Notes: generated from the letters alone by a model not told the origin. DNA of 64,000 bases from Kalmanozyma brasiliensis GHG001 (GCF_000497045.1 NW_015961970.1:1698829-1762828); one strand, 5' to 3'. Shown: positions 18,651 through 29,412, numbered from the stretch's first letter. Program-made: numbers and translations.

Positions 18651-20447
18651 ATGCGTTCGGCGGCATCACAGCCGTTGGGAGCAGTCCTGGCCATGACGCT
18701 TCTGGCGTCCTTTGCCTCTGCTCAGATCCGACCAGAACAAGTGTATCAGCCGCCTCCAGCTTCCAGCGGAGCAGCATCGCAGCAGTCCAACCTCACCAAC
18801 GGCGTCAACCCGCAGTACGCCGATCTGCTCGGCAACGCTCTCTGGTTCTACGATGCGCAACGGAGCGGTGCTCTGCCAGATGACAATCGAGTCTCATGGA
18901 GGAACAGCAGTTGTGAGAACGATGGATCGCTCAACAATACCGACCTCTCTGGTGGCTGGTACGATGCTGGAGACTACGTCAAGGCCACCTATCCCTTGTG
19001 CTGGACCATGACCTCGATCGCATGGAGCGCCCTCAGTTTCGGATCCGCATACCAAAGAAGCTCGCAGGACGCCTACCTCGACTCAACGCTTCGTTGGGGG
19101 CTCGACTGGCTCTCCAAGACGCACTCGGATAAGGACACACTGTGGGTCTTTGTCGGCAACCCTACCGTCGACAATCAGTACTGGAGTGGTGATCAGAACA
19201 TCCCCGATCCTCGAACCTCCTACAGCGTGACGCGACAGAACCCCGGCACAGATGCCTTTGCTTCTTGCGCTGCCGCTTTTGCTGCGGCGACGTATTTGTA
19301 CAGCGAAGGCGCTGCATCCCTTCCCACAAGCACAAACGGCGCTCAACTCGGAGGCGTGTCCAGCATCCGCAACCGCACCTACTCCGATGCTCTGTTGCGC
19401 CACGCAGATGGACTATGGGATCTGGCCATCAATAGCTCGCCAAAACAGGTCTACTCGATGGCTTCTCCCACTGCTGGTCAGAGCTACCCTTCCAGCGACT
19501 ACGAAAGCGACCTTGCCTTTGCTGGCTTGTGGATGACACTAGCCAAAGGGGATGCCAGCTACGCCAACCAGGGTCTCGCATTCTACCCTCAAGGCAACAA
19601 TGCCTTTGCCAGCGTCAATACCGCGCTCAACTGGGACCGTAAGACGGCGGCTCTTCCCGTCCTCGCGACTCAGATCGCGCAGCTCAACACATCGCTCGGT
19701 CTCAGCATCTCGCGCTTCCAGACCGATGCCGAGTTCTACTTTGACAACCTCTTGAACAACAAGATGGCAGACGTCAGTCAGACAAAGGGAGGTCTCTACT
19801 GGTGGAAAGGCGATAGCGACGGTGCCAGTCTCAACCCGGCTCTCAACGCAGCTTTCATCGCAGACCTCTACTCGGGCCTCGCGACGACCTCGGCCAAGAC
19901 CACAGCCTACCGATCGCTTGCGGACTCACAGGTGGACTACTTCCTCGGCGACAACAACTACAATGGTCCCTTCATCGTCGGGCAGCATCCCAACAGCCCC
20001 CAGAACCCACACTCGGCCATGGCGTCGGGGGGCAGCGACATCACCAACATCAACGGCAGCCCGCCAAAGGAGCTGCATGTCTTGTACGGCGCTGTCGTCG
20101 GAGGCCCGGACAAGAACGATCGTTTCTTCGACCTCCGTGATGACTATCCCCAAACCGAGATTGCGCTCGACTACAATGCACCCCTCATTGCTGCTGCTGT
20201 CTCTCGCATTGCACGCAACGTGACTAAGGACCCTCCGTACACTTTGTCGAGCGGCGGGGCCAACGTCGCCTCCGGACGGCCGACGGATGCGGCGTACCCA
20301 GCGCGCAAGCACGGCCTCGCTACAGGCGCACAGATTGCCATCGCTGTCGTTGTCCTTGTGGTCTTCTTCGGCGCGGCTGGTGGCATTGCATGGTGGCAGC
20401 GAGAGCGTCTCCGGTGGTGGTACCGCGAGAGGAAGATGGGTCTCTGA
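18651..20447 (+). CDS. Glycoside hydrolase family 9, membrane-anchored
   Basis: Endo-beta-1,4-glucanase-type enzyme, 598 residues, single exon. A signal peptide covers about 1-24 (LGAVLAMTLLASFASA). The GH9 motif GGWYDAGDYVK is at 101-111 with the catalytic aspartates D105 and D108. The late motif with the acid/base glutamate is YPQTEIALDYN, E503, so the active site is intact. GQHPNSPQNPHS carries the substrate-site histidine region. Unlike most fungal GH9 enzymes I know of, it ends in a hydrophobic helix (about 560-582) followed by a basic tail (RERLRWWYRERK), which predicts a type I plasma-membrane protein with its catalytic domain outside. An in-frame GTG at 18615 is ignored in favour of the ATG at 18651. 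Confidence 0.87.
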   Translation: MRSAASQPLGAVLAMTLLASFASAQIRPEQVYQPPPASSGAASQQSNLTNGVNPQYADLLGNALWFYDAQRSGALPDDNRVSWRNSSCENDGSLNNTDLSGGWYDAGDYVKATYPLCWTMTSIAWSALSFGSAYQRSSQDAYLDSTLRWGLDWLSKTHSDKDTLWVFVGNPTVDNQYWSGDQNIPDPRTSYSVTRQNPGTDAFASCAAAFAAATYLYSEGAASLPTSTNGAQLGGVSSIRNRTYSDALLRHADGLWDLAINSSPKQVYSMASPTAGQSYPSSDYESDLAFAGLWMTLAKGDASYANQGLAFYPQGNNAFASVNTALNWDRKTAALPVLATQIAQLNTSLGLSISRFQTDAEFYFDNLLNNKMADVSQTKGGLYWWKGDSDGASLNPALNAAFIADLYSGLATTSAKTTAYRSLADSQVDYFLGDNNYNGPFIVGQHPNSPQNPHSAMASGGSDITNINGSPPKELHVLYGAVVGGPDKNDRFFDLRDDYPQTEIALDYNAPLIAAAVSRIARNVTKDPPYTLSSGGANVASGRPTDAAYPARKHGLATGAQIAIAVVVLVVFFGAAGGIAWWQRERLRWWYRERKMGL

Positions 20448-20873
20448 GCCTTCTTCATGGACATTGCTTCTCCTGGACAATCCTTTTCGGATCACTTCAT
20501 CTGATTGTGTTTGCAAGGACAACCTCATTCTACTCGTTTGCACGTCTCCTCGATATCCGCGTGAAGTGTGTGCGCTGTCCGGCCCGTGATGGAAGGGGTA
20601 TGGTGAGCTTAGTATGGAACAGGCCTCGAAATTTAGAGTTGGCCAGTTCGGCTACGCGAGCCGGCCCGGATATTTGCTCCCATAACAGACGTCACCGTCC
20701 GCGGAATTGATGGAGCGAGCTCTAAAAAGTGAGACTGTGGAGGCTGTGCTGTGCCACCATGCATGCTTCCACCTGCCGCATCCTTCTGAAAGTACAAGCA
20801 CCATCTAGTGCTACCGCCTACGCCAGCCAACATCCTTCACTAACCTATCACAAACACTAAGCTCTCCTTCGAA
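20448..20873. other. Intergenic, upstream of ysc84-like gene
   Basis: 426 bp, no gene. CTCGAAATTTAGAGTTGGCC near 20625-20644 is another AT-core element. Confidence 0.4.
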
Positions 20874-22549
20874 ATGCCGATTGATCTCAAGAAGAAACTC
20901 AAGACCGACGATCCCAAGTGGGACAAGCTCAAGCAGGGCTTCAAGAAGGTCGAGACCGGAACTTGGAACGTCCTTGCTCCCGTCGGACAGTGGACCAACC
21001 GCACCGCAGGCAAGTTCGGCGCTGAATCTTTCTGGCCCACCGAGCTGGCTCTGGAATGCGACAAGGCGGCTCGGATCCTGCGCACCTTCACCACCAAGGG
21101 CGCTTCCGTCGAGGTCGACGAGAGCAATGCAGCCGGCATCAGCGATCAGAATGCCATAATTCCGCCGGCGGCGCCCAAAGTCGATGCCAATGGCAAGAAG
21201 ATCAAAGATCCGCACAAGTACGATAGCCGCAAGACGCAAAAGGTCATCCGCAGGATCCCACCCAAGGTGCTCGAGAAGGCACACGGACTCGCCATCTTTA
21301 CCGTCTTCCGGACCGGCTTTGGCCTCTCGGCTGCATCTGGCTCGGGTGTCGTTGTTTCACGATTGCCGGATGGATCGTGGTCCGCACCTTCGGGTCTGTT
21401 GATTCACACGATCGGCTACGGCTTCCTGATCGGTCTTGATGTCTACGATGTTGTGCTTGTGCTTCGTACACAGAAAGCTGTGGAAGCCTTCAAACGTCCC
21501 AAGGTCAGTCTCGGCGGCGAGCTCTCCATGGCCCTTGGCCCCGTCGGCAACGGTGCGATGGTCGAGACGGGCGTGGAGGCTGCTCCATGCTGGTCGTACG
21601 TCAAGAGCAAGGGCTTCTATGCCGGTCTGCAGCTGGATGGCACCATCGTTCTCAAGCGTGACGATGAAAACGCTCGATTCTACCAGACACCGGGCATCAC
21701 GGTGGACAATATCCTCTCTGGTCAGCTGCAGCGACCGGCTCCTGCTGCTGTCCTGCCGCTGTGGCAGACCATCTATGCTGCGGAAGGAAGACCGCAATTG
21801 ATGGGCACGGACCGCATCCCTGACGGTACGACACCAGGCGACCTGGTCTTGACCGAGGAAGACATGAAGGAAGCTAACAGCTATGCAGAGCAGGAACAGC
21901 AGTACCTGCAGCAGCACTCTCAAGGCGCTGGAGCTGCGGTGGCTCCCGTGGGAAGCTTGTCAGGTCGTAGGGTACCGCCACCTCCCGCGGGTTCAGGTCC
22001 CAGTAACGTCGTAGGCACCACTGTACCTGTCTCGCAGTCTCACGCAGATCTGCCGCCCGACTACGAGTGAGTACTGTTCGATCATCGCCACCTAGAGTAT
22101 AAGTCTCTGAGACTAACTTCTTGTTCCACTTGCCTTCCAGATTCGCAAATGCTCCTATCAACGCGCAGGGTGGGAAGCAGTTGAGCGATCCCGCTTCGAC
22201 GCAGCCATTCCAACCAAGTTCGGACGCTGCTCCACCAAATCCATTCACTCATCCATCCGACGTTTCGTCAGGCCCTGCTCATTACGAGACCGCCGAGCAG
22301 GAGAAAGCGAGACTGCAGCAACAGTACTCTTCGGCGCCGACCTCGAGTGTTCCCGTCACTCATCCAGGCTCGTCGCTTCCTGTTCGAGTACAGGCTCTCT
22401 ATGACTTTGCCGGTCAAGAGCAGGACGACCTGTCTTTCAGCATGGGCGACATCATCCAGGTCACAGGCCAGGAAGACGAGATGTGGTGGCGTGGAACGCT
22501 CAATGGTCGCTCCGGAATCTTCCCTTACAACTACTGCCGCCCTTTGTAG
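20874..22549 (+). CDS. Ysc84/Lsb3-type SYLF and SH3 domain protein
   Basis: Actin-patch endocytic protein. Coding sequence join(20874..22066,22141..22549), 533 residues. The 74-bp intron (GTGAGTACTG to CTTCCAG) joins PPDYE to FANAPIN; without it the SH3 domain is lost. The SYLF domain, which binds actin and phosphoinositides, covers about 40-285 (GLAIFTVFRTGFGLSAASGS, then SLGGELSMALGPVGNGA). A Pro/Gln-rich linker follows, and the SH3 domain is the last 57 residues (ALYDFAGQEQDDLSFSMGD, with WWRG and FPYNY). The layout is that of yeast Ysc84/Lsb3 and human SH3YL1. The start is the ATG at 20874, preceded by an A-rich leader. Confidence 0.92.
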
Positions 22550-22947
22550 ACGACATCAGCTCAATAGGCTTGTATGGTATCTCGAAAGCTCATGCTCAGT
22601 GCTCTGACTGTATGATCTGTCCTAGGTGCTGCGAAAGACGATCCAATGATGTCTCGATTCTGCGCAGCAATTCTTCGAGAGTGTGAGATCGCGGTTCATG
22701 CAGGGTGCGAAATGCCTGTCAAAAGCCTAATCAGCGGTTTGGGGGGTGGAGGCATGGGCGGCGAAATTTGTCTCAAGAAGAACTCAGCCAATTTTGAGTG
22801 GGGCTGGCTGTATGCGAGGCTTCAGGGTTGCCACTCGCCACCCTCTCCAAACAGCTGCCATTCCTTCCTTACGCCTATCCGTTCAGCTTTCCTCGAGTCG
22901 TCACTGTCTGGTCACTCGAACGGAATACGCTTTCCGTAGCCGCAAAG
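22550..22947. other. Intergenic, upstream of rad7
   Basis: About 400 bp. The rad7 frame is open back to a non-ATG codon at 22798, but the first ATG is at 22948. Contains GCGAAATTTGTC (near 22761) and CAGCCAATTTTGAG (near 22785). Confidence 0.4.
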
Positions 22948-24879
22948 ATGTCCAACGTCCGCGGGCCGACGTCGGCTTTGACCGAGTTCCTGAGGGAGCG
23001 CGGTATCAGTGCAAGAAACACCAACCGTTTCCGCCGACGAGATCAGGATCAGACAGATGCAGCAGCAGCAGCAGCCGCAGCGGACAGCCCGCAAGCTGCC
23101 TCGGCCTCCCCTTCTGCTGCTTCTCCATCGGCAGCTCCGCGCCCTCGACGCCCCTTGGCCCGCAGCGGCAGCTCTATGAACTTCGAAGAGGATGACGAGA
23201 CGGACGAAGATCTACCCGAAGCTGCCACCTCAACGGCCGAGGCGAGCACCAGCTCCAGCAGACCAACTCGAGGCAACGGAAAGAAGCGCGCCTCGCAGAC
23301 TGAAGTTGCCGCCGAGGCCAGCAGCAGCAGCACAACTAACGGCAACGGCAAGAAGAAGCTCAAGAAGGGCGACGAAGATGACGATGACTACAATCCAAAG
23401 GGGAAGAAGGGCCCTGCGCCCGACGACTGGGAAGACGCCATCGGTCTGCCTCAAGCCAGCAGCTCCCGTGCCAATCACTCCTACGCCAACCGCAAACCCG
23501 GTAGCATCTCCTATTGCGGCATGTGCAAGATGAAGTTTACCATCACCTCGTACACCAAGATGTCCGACAAGGGTCCGCTTTGCCATCGCTGTGGCCCGAC
23601 CTACAAGGGCAACGGAACGGGCCCGGACGCAAAGGCAAAGCCCGCGCCGAAGAAGAAGCAAGTCCGTCGCAAGAACCTGCAGGACGGCCTGCGACAGAGC
23701 TTCCCCAGTCTACAGAGCTACTGCATCGAGGTCGTCAGTCGTCACATCGAGGATGTCGAGGCTCTGGGCCAGATCGGCTTCGTCAATCTGGACGCCATCA
23801 GCAAGTCGATCTCTAAGAACCGCAGTCTGAACCCGACGACACTGCAACTCTTCCTGTCCCCGTCGATCACCACCCTCTCGCTGTACGATTGCAGCAAGCT
23901 TACCAGTGAGTCCTTGCAAAGCATTGCTACCTTTGCACCCAACCTCGAGCACATCAATCTGCAGCTCTGTGGTATGCTGGACAACGACGCCATGGACGTG
24001 TGGGCACAGAAGCTTCCCAAGCTCAAGAGTGTTGAGCTCTACGGACCTTTCCTGGTGCGCAAGGAGGCCTGGCATCGCTTCTTTGAAGCTGTCGGACCCC
24101 GTCTGGAGAGCTTCAAGATACGAGAATCGCCGCGATTCGATTTGTCGTGCGCCGAAGCGATGGTGAAGCACTGCCCCAACCTTCGCGAGCTTGGCTTGGC
24201 GCAGATTGGTCCGCTGGACAAGACGATGCTGCAGCCTCTCGAGAGCTATGGCGAGCAGCTCACGTATCTCGATGTCTCGGACCCAGGCGTGTCCGCTCCG
24301 GGTATTCCGCCCAAGTCGCTGGAAGACGACGAGGTGGTCAGCCTGCTCAAGGCCGTGGGCAAGAATCTGACGCATCTCGATGTATCCAAGAACATTGATC
24401 TCACCGACCGCATCGTCAAGGAGGCGATCACGCCGTACTGTCGCAAAGTCAAGACGCTTCGCCTGATCGGTCTCGAGAAGATTGAAGCCGAGACAATGGC
24501 GGGCATGTTCAACGACTGGGTAAGCGAAGGAGTCTCAGGTGTCTCTCATTTGCACCTGGATCGAATGCTCAAGCTCGACGACAGCTTGATGGAACCGATG
24601 CTCAAGCACTCGGGGCCTGAGCTGGTCGAGCTATCGCTCAACTCGGTGGATGGCATCACCGACAAGGGCCTCGAAATTCTCGCCAATGCGAAGAACCTGC
24701 CGGTGCTGGAGACGCTGGACCTCTCCTTCGTACGAGCGGTGGATGACGACAGCCTGGAGAAGATCTGCAAGAACCTGAACAGCCTCAAGAAGGTGTTCGT
24801 GTTTGGCTGCAACCGCATCAGCGATTTCCTCAAGTCGGAGCGGGTCAGAATCGTTGGCAAGGAGAAGTATGCCACCTGA
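22948..24879 (+). CDS. rad7: Nucleotide excision repair protein Rad7
   Basis: LRR protein that, with Rad16, recognises UV damage in untranscribed DNA and takes part in a cullin-type ligase. 643 residues, single exon. The N-terminus MSNVRGPTSALTEFLRERGI is the conserved Rad7 start, and the ATG at 22948 matches it. An acidic, Ala/Ser-rich region (35-160) is followed by a four-cysteine zinc knuckle (C190, C193, C212, C215; YCGMCKMKF and PLCHRCGPTY) and then leucine-rich repeats from about 230 to 635. Both the knuckle and the repeats are features of fungal Rad7. There is no visible F-box; in yeast the SOCS-like contact lies in the N-terminal half. Confidence 0.87.
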   Translation: MSNVRGPTSALTEFLRERGISARNTNRFRRRDQDQTDAAAAAAAADSPQAASASPSAASPSAAPRPRRPLARSGSSMNFEEDDETDEDLPEAATSTAEASTSSSRPTRGNGKKRASQTEVAAEASSSSTTNGNGKKKLKKGDEDDDDYNPKGKKGPAPDDWEDAIGLPQASSSRANHSYANRKPGSISYCGMCKMKFTITSYTKMSDKGPLCHRCGPTYKGNGTGPDAKAKPAPKKKQVRRKNLQDGLRQSFPSLQSYCIEVVSRHIEDVEALGQIGFVNLDAISKSISKNRSLNPTTLQLFLSPSITTLSLYDCSKLTSESLQSIATFAPNLEHINLQLCGMLDNDAMDVWAQKLPKLKSVELYGPFLVRKEAWHRFFEAVGPRLESFKIRESPRFDLSCAEAMVKHCPNLRELGLAQIGPLDKTMLQPLESYGEQLTYLDVSDPGVSAPGIPPKSLEDDEVVSLLKAVGKNLTHLDVSKNIDLTDRIVKEAITPYCRKVKTLRLIGLEKIEAETMAGMFNDWVSEGVSGVSHLHLDRMLKLDDSLMEPMLKHSGPELVELSLNSVDGITDKGLEILANAKNLPVLETLDLSFVRAVDDDSLEKICKNLNSLKKVFVFGCNRISDFLKSERVRIVGKEKYAT

Positions 24880-26022
24880 GACGCTCGAATCTCTCGCCAG
24901 GGCCACTGCAGCACATCCTCGGCACTCTTGTTTCCGCCATCGCATTTCGATTCATCAGTCCAACATCAGTTCAAGCCATCAGGTGTCTCTTCTTGTTCGA
25001 ATCAAAGGTCGTCGTCATCTCCAATCCAGCGAGGTCATGAAGCGAGAAGAGTGAAAGGCCCAGCTACCGGTAAGTTGTGCTCGGGACCGTCGGCCCGTGA
25101 GTAGGGGAGCTGAGCTTGAGTCTGATGAAACACGGAGCCCCAGGCCCGAAGGCTTGCAGCGCGCCTGCAGGCACAGCCTCCTTGAGAACCTTGCGGAGCC
25201 TTGCATCGCATTCAGTGAGACGCTTGTGAAGATCCTTTCGCAGACACTGTTGAGCTTGATTCTCACCACATGTCCAGAGCTACGAGCAGACGAGCTTGCA
25301 CCATGCCTAGAAGGGGCGCTGCGAGACAACTGAGCACGGGACGTCCCGCCAAAGGGTCACCGGTCCGCTATTGTCAAGAATCGAAGCTCAGCGAGGCAGG
25401 GCGTGGGATTAATTCTGCGGGCCGGTTGAACCCCGCACTCAAAAAAGCTGGCCGGTGCAGGTTGACAATGCGGGTGGAGTCGAGCCTTGCATAACGCTCT
25501 CTCCCCCCTCTGGCCCGGGATGACTGAGTGAGACCTGAGCATCGGCGCGGTTACCTATTTTTTGGTCTTTTAGAGCGCACTTTCAAGGTCAACTTTTGGC
25601 AGGTCTGAGCTGAGTGTTACGACATCGGCAAACTCAACAAGGCTCGCTACGTGCTTCTCCGTGGGCTTCCTTGGCTTCTCAGCTTCTTCGCTTCTTATCG
25701 GATCTGGATCTTTCCATGCTGCCTACTGAATAACGTCGGCCTTCTTCTTTTGTAAATCGGCCCGAGTTCACAGCATAGTGTCAGATTGTGTGTCAGAGGT
25801 CTCCCTCGCTGCGTCAGAGTCTGTCCCTACTCGTCTCGGTGCGCTTGCTCCGTTAAGGTGCGAGAGTGAGGCCCAAGCGCCATTCTGGAGCCGTGTCCAC
25901 CCTTTCAGCGCAGCTTATGTTCAGCCCACCTCCAGCATCGCATCCCCCTGCATCTGCATGGCATGACCAGCAGCATCCCACCTATATCACTCTGAAGCAA
26001 TCTACCTGTCGACGTCGACAAC
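24880..26022. other. Intergenic, 1.1 kb
   Basis: No supported gene. GGCCGGT appears twice (25421-25430 and 25451-25457) and there is a T-rich tract at 25555-25575. Pyrimidine-rich sequence from about 25640 suggests a long 5' leader for the arrestin-like gene. Confidence 0.4.
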
Positions 26023-28659
26023 ATGGCGGTGGTCGGCAGTGCTTCGTTTCCACATTTGCAGCACATTGCGTCGCCAACGAATTCGGCGGGGACGATGTCA
26101 AGCCAGCCCTCTTCCTCTCGAGCCATGGACACCACCATGTCACTCGGGCGTTCGGACGCTCAGCACTATCATGGTGGGCCGCTCACACGCGAGAACCTAG
26201 CAAGGCTGCCCAACCACGGCGGCGCCACTCTTCCTGGCCGGCTGCGATCCCAGACTCTGTCACCAATAGACTCACCACTGAACTTTCAGCGAGGCGCTGT
26301 GCTAGGCTCAGCGCTGGGTCGTGTCAACACCATGGACAGCTGCAGAGCGTCTATCTTGACGGACAGCACCGAGTTCAGCACCTCGAGCACCATCAACCGA
26401 GGATACGCTGCCCGCATCGATGTCAACGGCAAAGTGAAGCCGCTCTCCTCAACGCCGGACAGGCATGCTTGCCAGACCATCGCTTTCCTCGAAGGACCCT
26501 CCGACTCGGTCGACTACAAGACCTATCGTCCCGGCGACGAGATCAAGGGCGCTGTACACCTTCTCCGCAATGACCCCGAGCGCGGCTACATCACTGGCAT
26601 CAAGGCTCGCATCCGAGGAGATCTCGAGACTAGTGTCTTCGGGGTCGGCGACTCGAGCTACTACTCGATGGACAACGAACACGGCATCGCTCGTCGCCAG
26701 ATGCTCTTCTTCTCCGAGCAAAAGACCATCGCCACCAAAGCGGATCTCGAAGCCGGCGCCTTTGGGCTCGAACAGACCGGTCTCGTTGACCATGGACGCC
26801 GCAACAACCTCGCTGTGCCCTTCAGCTTTGTGCTGCCGTTGAAACTCCACGCTTCTGCGCTTGACATGCTGGACAGCAAGCTGAAGAAGTCTTTCAAGCG
26901 AGGCAAGCAGTACATCGATCTTCCGCCTTCGGTCGACATGGAGACTCGCTACGCTCCACCAAAACAGAGCCAGCGCTTCGGCCAAGTCCGAGACAGGCTT
27001 CACGGTCAAAAGCTGCGTCCAATGGCCCGGATCAAGTACGAGATTGACATCATCGTCAGCAGGCAGCGATTCGGATCGATTCTGCTCCCGCACAAGCGCG
27101 GTGAACGCATCATTCTCGCTTTCGCTGTCGAGCCTTATCCTCCACGCACGGCGGGCCTGGCCGTGCCGACGCTCGAGCCCATTAGAGCTCGCCGCACCAC
27201 ATCTCGAAGCGATCGCGCCATCTCGAACGACAGATCCGCTGCATCGGACACCGTTTCGATCAACTCGAGCGAGACGCCGGAGGAAGAGTCGGTCGACGAT
27301 GACTCCTGGGCTTCCGATCTCGGAGGCTTCCGCCGCACGCAGGAGATCTTCGGCGCTCTGCCCTTCGAGGCTCCCCCCGCATTTGGTCCTAGCTCGCTTG
27401 CCCGCTCGGTCTCAGCGAGGCCTGGGCTTCCCGGTACTCGACGCAAGAGCTACATCAACGTCAAGGAGGGTGTCGACGGCCGTATGAAAGGCTGGCTCAC
27501 GCACTCAGTCGAAAGCACTCTCCCCGGAGGGGGAGGCTCGTTCGAAGCGATTCTGTCGGTTCCGGCAATGGCCGCGCTGTACATGGAGACCAAGATCCCC
27601 TTCAGCCTGGAACTGCGCATGCCCCAGCACCTCGTTGGCTCTTACGTTCCCGACGTCCAGCTTGGCCTTGTTCGATCCGTCATGACCTACTCGCGCCTCG
27701 GTACCCTCGTCATCGAAAAAGAGGACCCCGACAACCTCGCTGGCTTCAGCGGCCCGCACTCGTGGTCCGAACGCATCCGTATTGTCAACATGGACCGCCA
27801 GGCCGATACGCATCTGCCGCCCTTCTACGAGCAAGGCCAAGCACGGCAGATCTACACGGGCAACTTTGCCATTGGACGATACGAGAAGATGATCAAGGCG
27901 GGCTCGTCGTCGCCGCTGAAGCAGAAGCTGATTCAGGAGCCCGAGCTACGTCTGGTCGTGCCTAGCTTTTCGTTCAAGGCGCTGAGGATCGAATACAGGT
28001 TGCGAGTCAAGATCTCGCTTCCTGAGGCGGGAACGTCGACGACGGCTGCAGCGGGTGTGAACAGTGTGGTGATGGAGACGCCGCCCGTACATGTCGCTGC
28101 CAACCCGGACACGGTTGACTTCACCAGGCAGGATGCGGCGGAGCAGTTGGATGACGATTCGCTCTCGACTGTGGACGTGCTTGATGAGGACGAAGAGCGC
28201 TTGATCGAAGCATCGGCTTCGAGAATGCGTCGTCCAGTCACACCTCCCTCTCTGGCAGCTCATCACTCTGCAGACGATGACGAAGAAGACTTCTCCGCTC
28301 AAGCCACGCCTCTAGCACGAACGCCCCTCCGCCGCTCCCTCGACATGACCGCCCTCACCAGCCTCGCTACCCCTTCTGCAGCCGAAAGCGAGACCCTGAT
28401 CTCCTCCGCAGCCTCGATCATTAGCGAGTCGAGCTCCTCCGCGATGGAAGTCCCCTCGCTCGACCCCATCCCGGACGAAGCCGATGTGGACGAAGAGGAC
28501 GAGCTGACGGAACAGCTAGCACTCGGTCTCATCGATCGTGAGCACGCTGCAGCCGTCGTCGCCGCCCGCGCTCGCGGTCGCGCCGCTACCATCACCAGCA
28601 TCCAGCCTCCCACGCAGGCTCTGCCCAGCTACTCAGATAGCATCGGCATCCTCGGCTAG
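26023..28659 (+). CDS. Alpha-arrestin-like protein
   Basis: Single exon, 878 residues. The N-terminal arrestin fold is recognised from YRPGDEIKGAVHL (about 168-180), the VPFSFVLPL strand (about 265-273), DLPPSV, and a basic strand pair RPMARIKYEIDIIVSR. A second beta-rich half with a long acidic insert (EETPEEESVDDDSW) follows and extends to about 670. The tail is acidic and Ser-rich, and ends with ALPSYSDSIG. Its LPSY is an L/PPxY-type motif that WW domains of Rsp5 can bind. Alpha-arrestins recruit Rsp5 to plasma-membrane transporters. The fold call is from motif spacing only, and which fungal arrestin (Rod1, Art or Rim8 type) is not resolved. Confidence 0.65.
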   Translation: MAVVGSASFPHLQHIASPTNSAGTMSSQPSSSRAMDTTMSLGRSDAQHYHGGPLTRENLARLPNHGGATLPGRLRSQTLSPIDSPLNFQRGAVLGSALGRVNTMDSCRASILTDSTEFSTSSTINRGYAARIDVNGKVKPLSSTPDRHACQTIAFLEGPSDSVDYKTYRPGDEIKGAVHLLRNDPERGYITGIKARIRGDLETSVFGVGDSSYYSMDNEHGIARRQMLFFSEQKTIATKADLEAGAFGLEQTGLVDHGRRNNLAVPFSFVLPLKLHASALDMLDSKLKKSFKRGKQYIDLPPSVDMETRYAPPKQSQRFGQVRDRLHGQKLRPMARIKYEIDIIVSRQRFGSILLPHKRGERIILAFAVEPYPPRTAGLAVPTLEPIRARRTTSRSDRAISNDRSAASDTVSINSSETPEEESVDDDSWASDLGGFRRTQEIFGALPFEAPPAFGPSSLARSVSARPGLPGTRRKSYINVKEGVDGRMKGWLTHSVESTLPGGGGSFEAILSVPAMAALYMETKIPFSLELRMPQHLVGSYVPDVQLGLVRSVMTYSRLGTLVIEKEDPDNLAGFSGPHSWSERIRIVNMDRQADTHLPPFYEQGQARQIYTGNFAIGRYEKMIKAGSSSPLKQKLIQEPELRLVVPSFSFKALRIEYRLRVKISLPEAGTSTTAAAGVNSVVMETPPVHVAANPDTVDFTRQDAAEQLDDDSLSTVDVLDEDEERLIEASASRMRRPVTPPSLAAHHSADDDEEDFSAQATPLARTPLRRSLDMTALTSLATPSAAESETLISSAASIISESSSSAMEVPSLDPIPDEADVDEEDELTEQLALGLIDREHAAAVVAARARGRAATITSIQPPTQALPSYSDSIGILG

Positions 28660-29212
28660 CTCCTTCCCCTCGATAGACTTGTTTGCTGCATTTTTCTGCA
28701 TCCTGTTCGCATTTCCGTTTCACGCACTTGCTCATCGGTGTCTCGTCGCATTCGCATCCTCGCTTACGTCCAATGTCCTCGTTCATTGTCCCGTCCCTTC
28801 ACATGCAATCACGACGCTTACTTCGCATCACATCGCTAACGGGTCGAGGCGGCCGCCTCTGAAGAGTGAAGCGCCCGTCGCCTCATCCGCATCTGTGCGT
28901 AGCCGTTGCTGACTAGGCTGACTGAGCAGCGTGACTTTAGCGGAAGCGCCCTTTGGCATGTCACGTTTGGGCTGAGTATTTCACCACCTCGTTTCCACTG
29001 AGCCGTACCTACTTTCTCTACTTCCAACATCCCGCTTCGAACTCCATGCCCTGTCTCCAACGTCGTCTCTAGCATCGATTGGCTGCATGTCTCGAACATC
29101 CAACGAACACCTCGGCGACAATCTCAGGAAAGACCTACACGTTAGTCACCCACGAATGCCAGAGCCACCTTTGCCAAAAGGAATCTGGACCCCGGAAGGG
29201 TCCAAAGAAGCT
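28660..29212. other. Intergenic between arrestin-like gene and tRNA-His
   Basis: About 550 bp with no supported gene or structured RNA. Confidence 0.4.
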
Positions 29213-29309
29213 GCGGCTGGGAGGAATCGAACATCCGTCTGCTCGGCAGCAGTATCCTGAAGAAACAGGGACCCACAACGAGCCGTGCTAACCACTATAC
29301 TACAGCCGC
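29213..29309 (-). tRNA. tRNA-His (GTG) with a 26-nt intron
   Basis: Read on the minus strand. The acceptor strands GCGGCTG (29309-29303) and CAGCCGC (29219-29213) pair perfectly, and the next base is A as discriminator. The A box TAGTATAGTGGTTAGC and the B box GATGTTCGATTCC are present. The anticodon stem GCTCG/CGAGC pairs, and the loop TTGTGGC has anticodon GTG. An intron of about 26 nt (starting GTCCCTG) lies one base 3' of the anticodon, the canonical place. Mature length is about 71 nt. One T-stem pair is mismatched (T opposite C), which may indicate a relaxed or decaying gene. The extra 5' G of tRNA-His would be added after transcription. Confidence 0.85.
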
Positions 29310-29412
29310 TTTGATGGACTGGTATAGGACGTTTCAGTACATGTACACACCAATGACAATATTAACACGCGAGCGGCGCGCTGCATTCAGACGAAGGACG
29401 ACTTGAGCCTCT

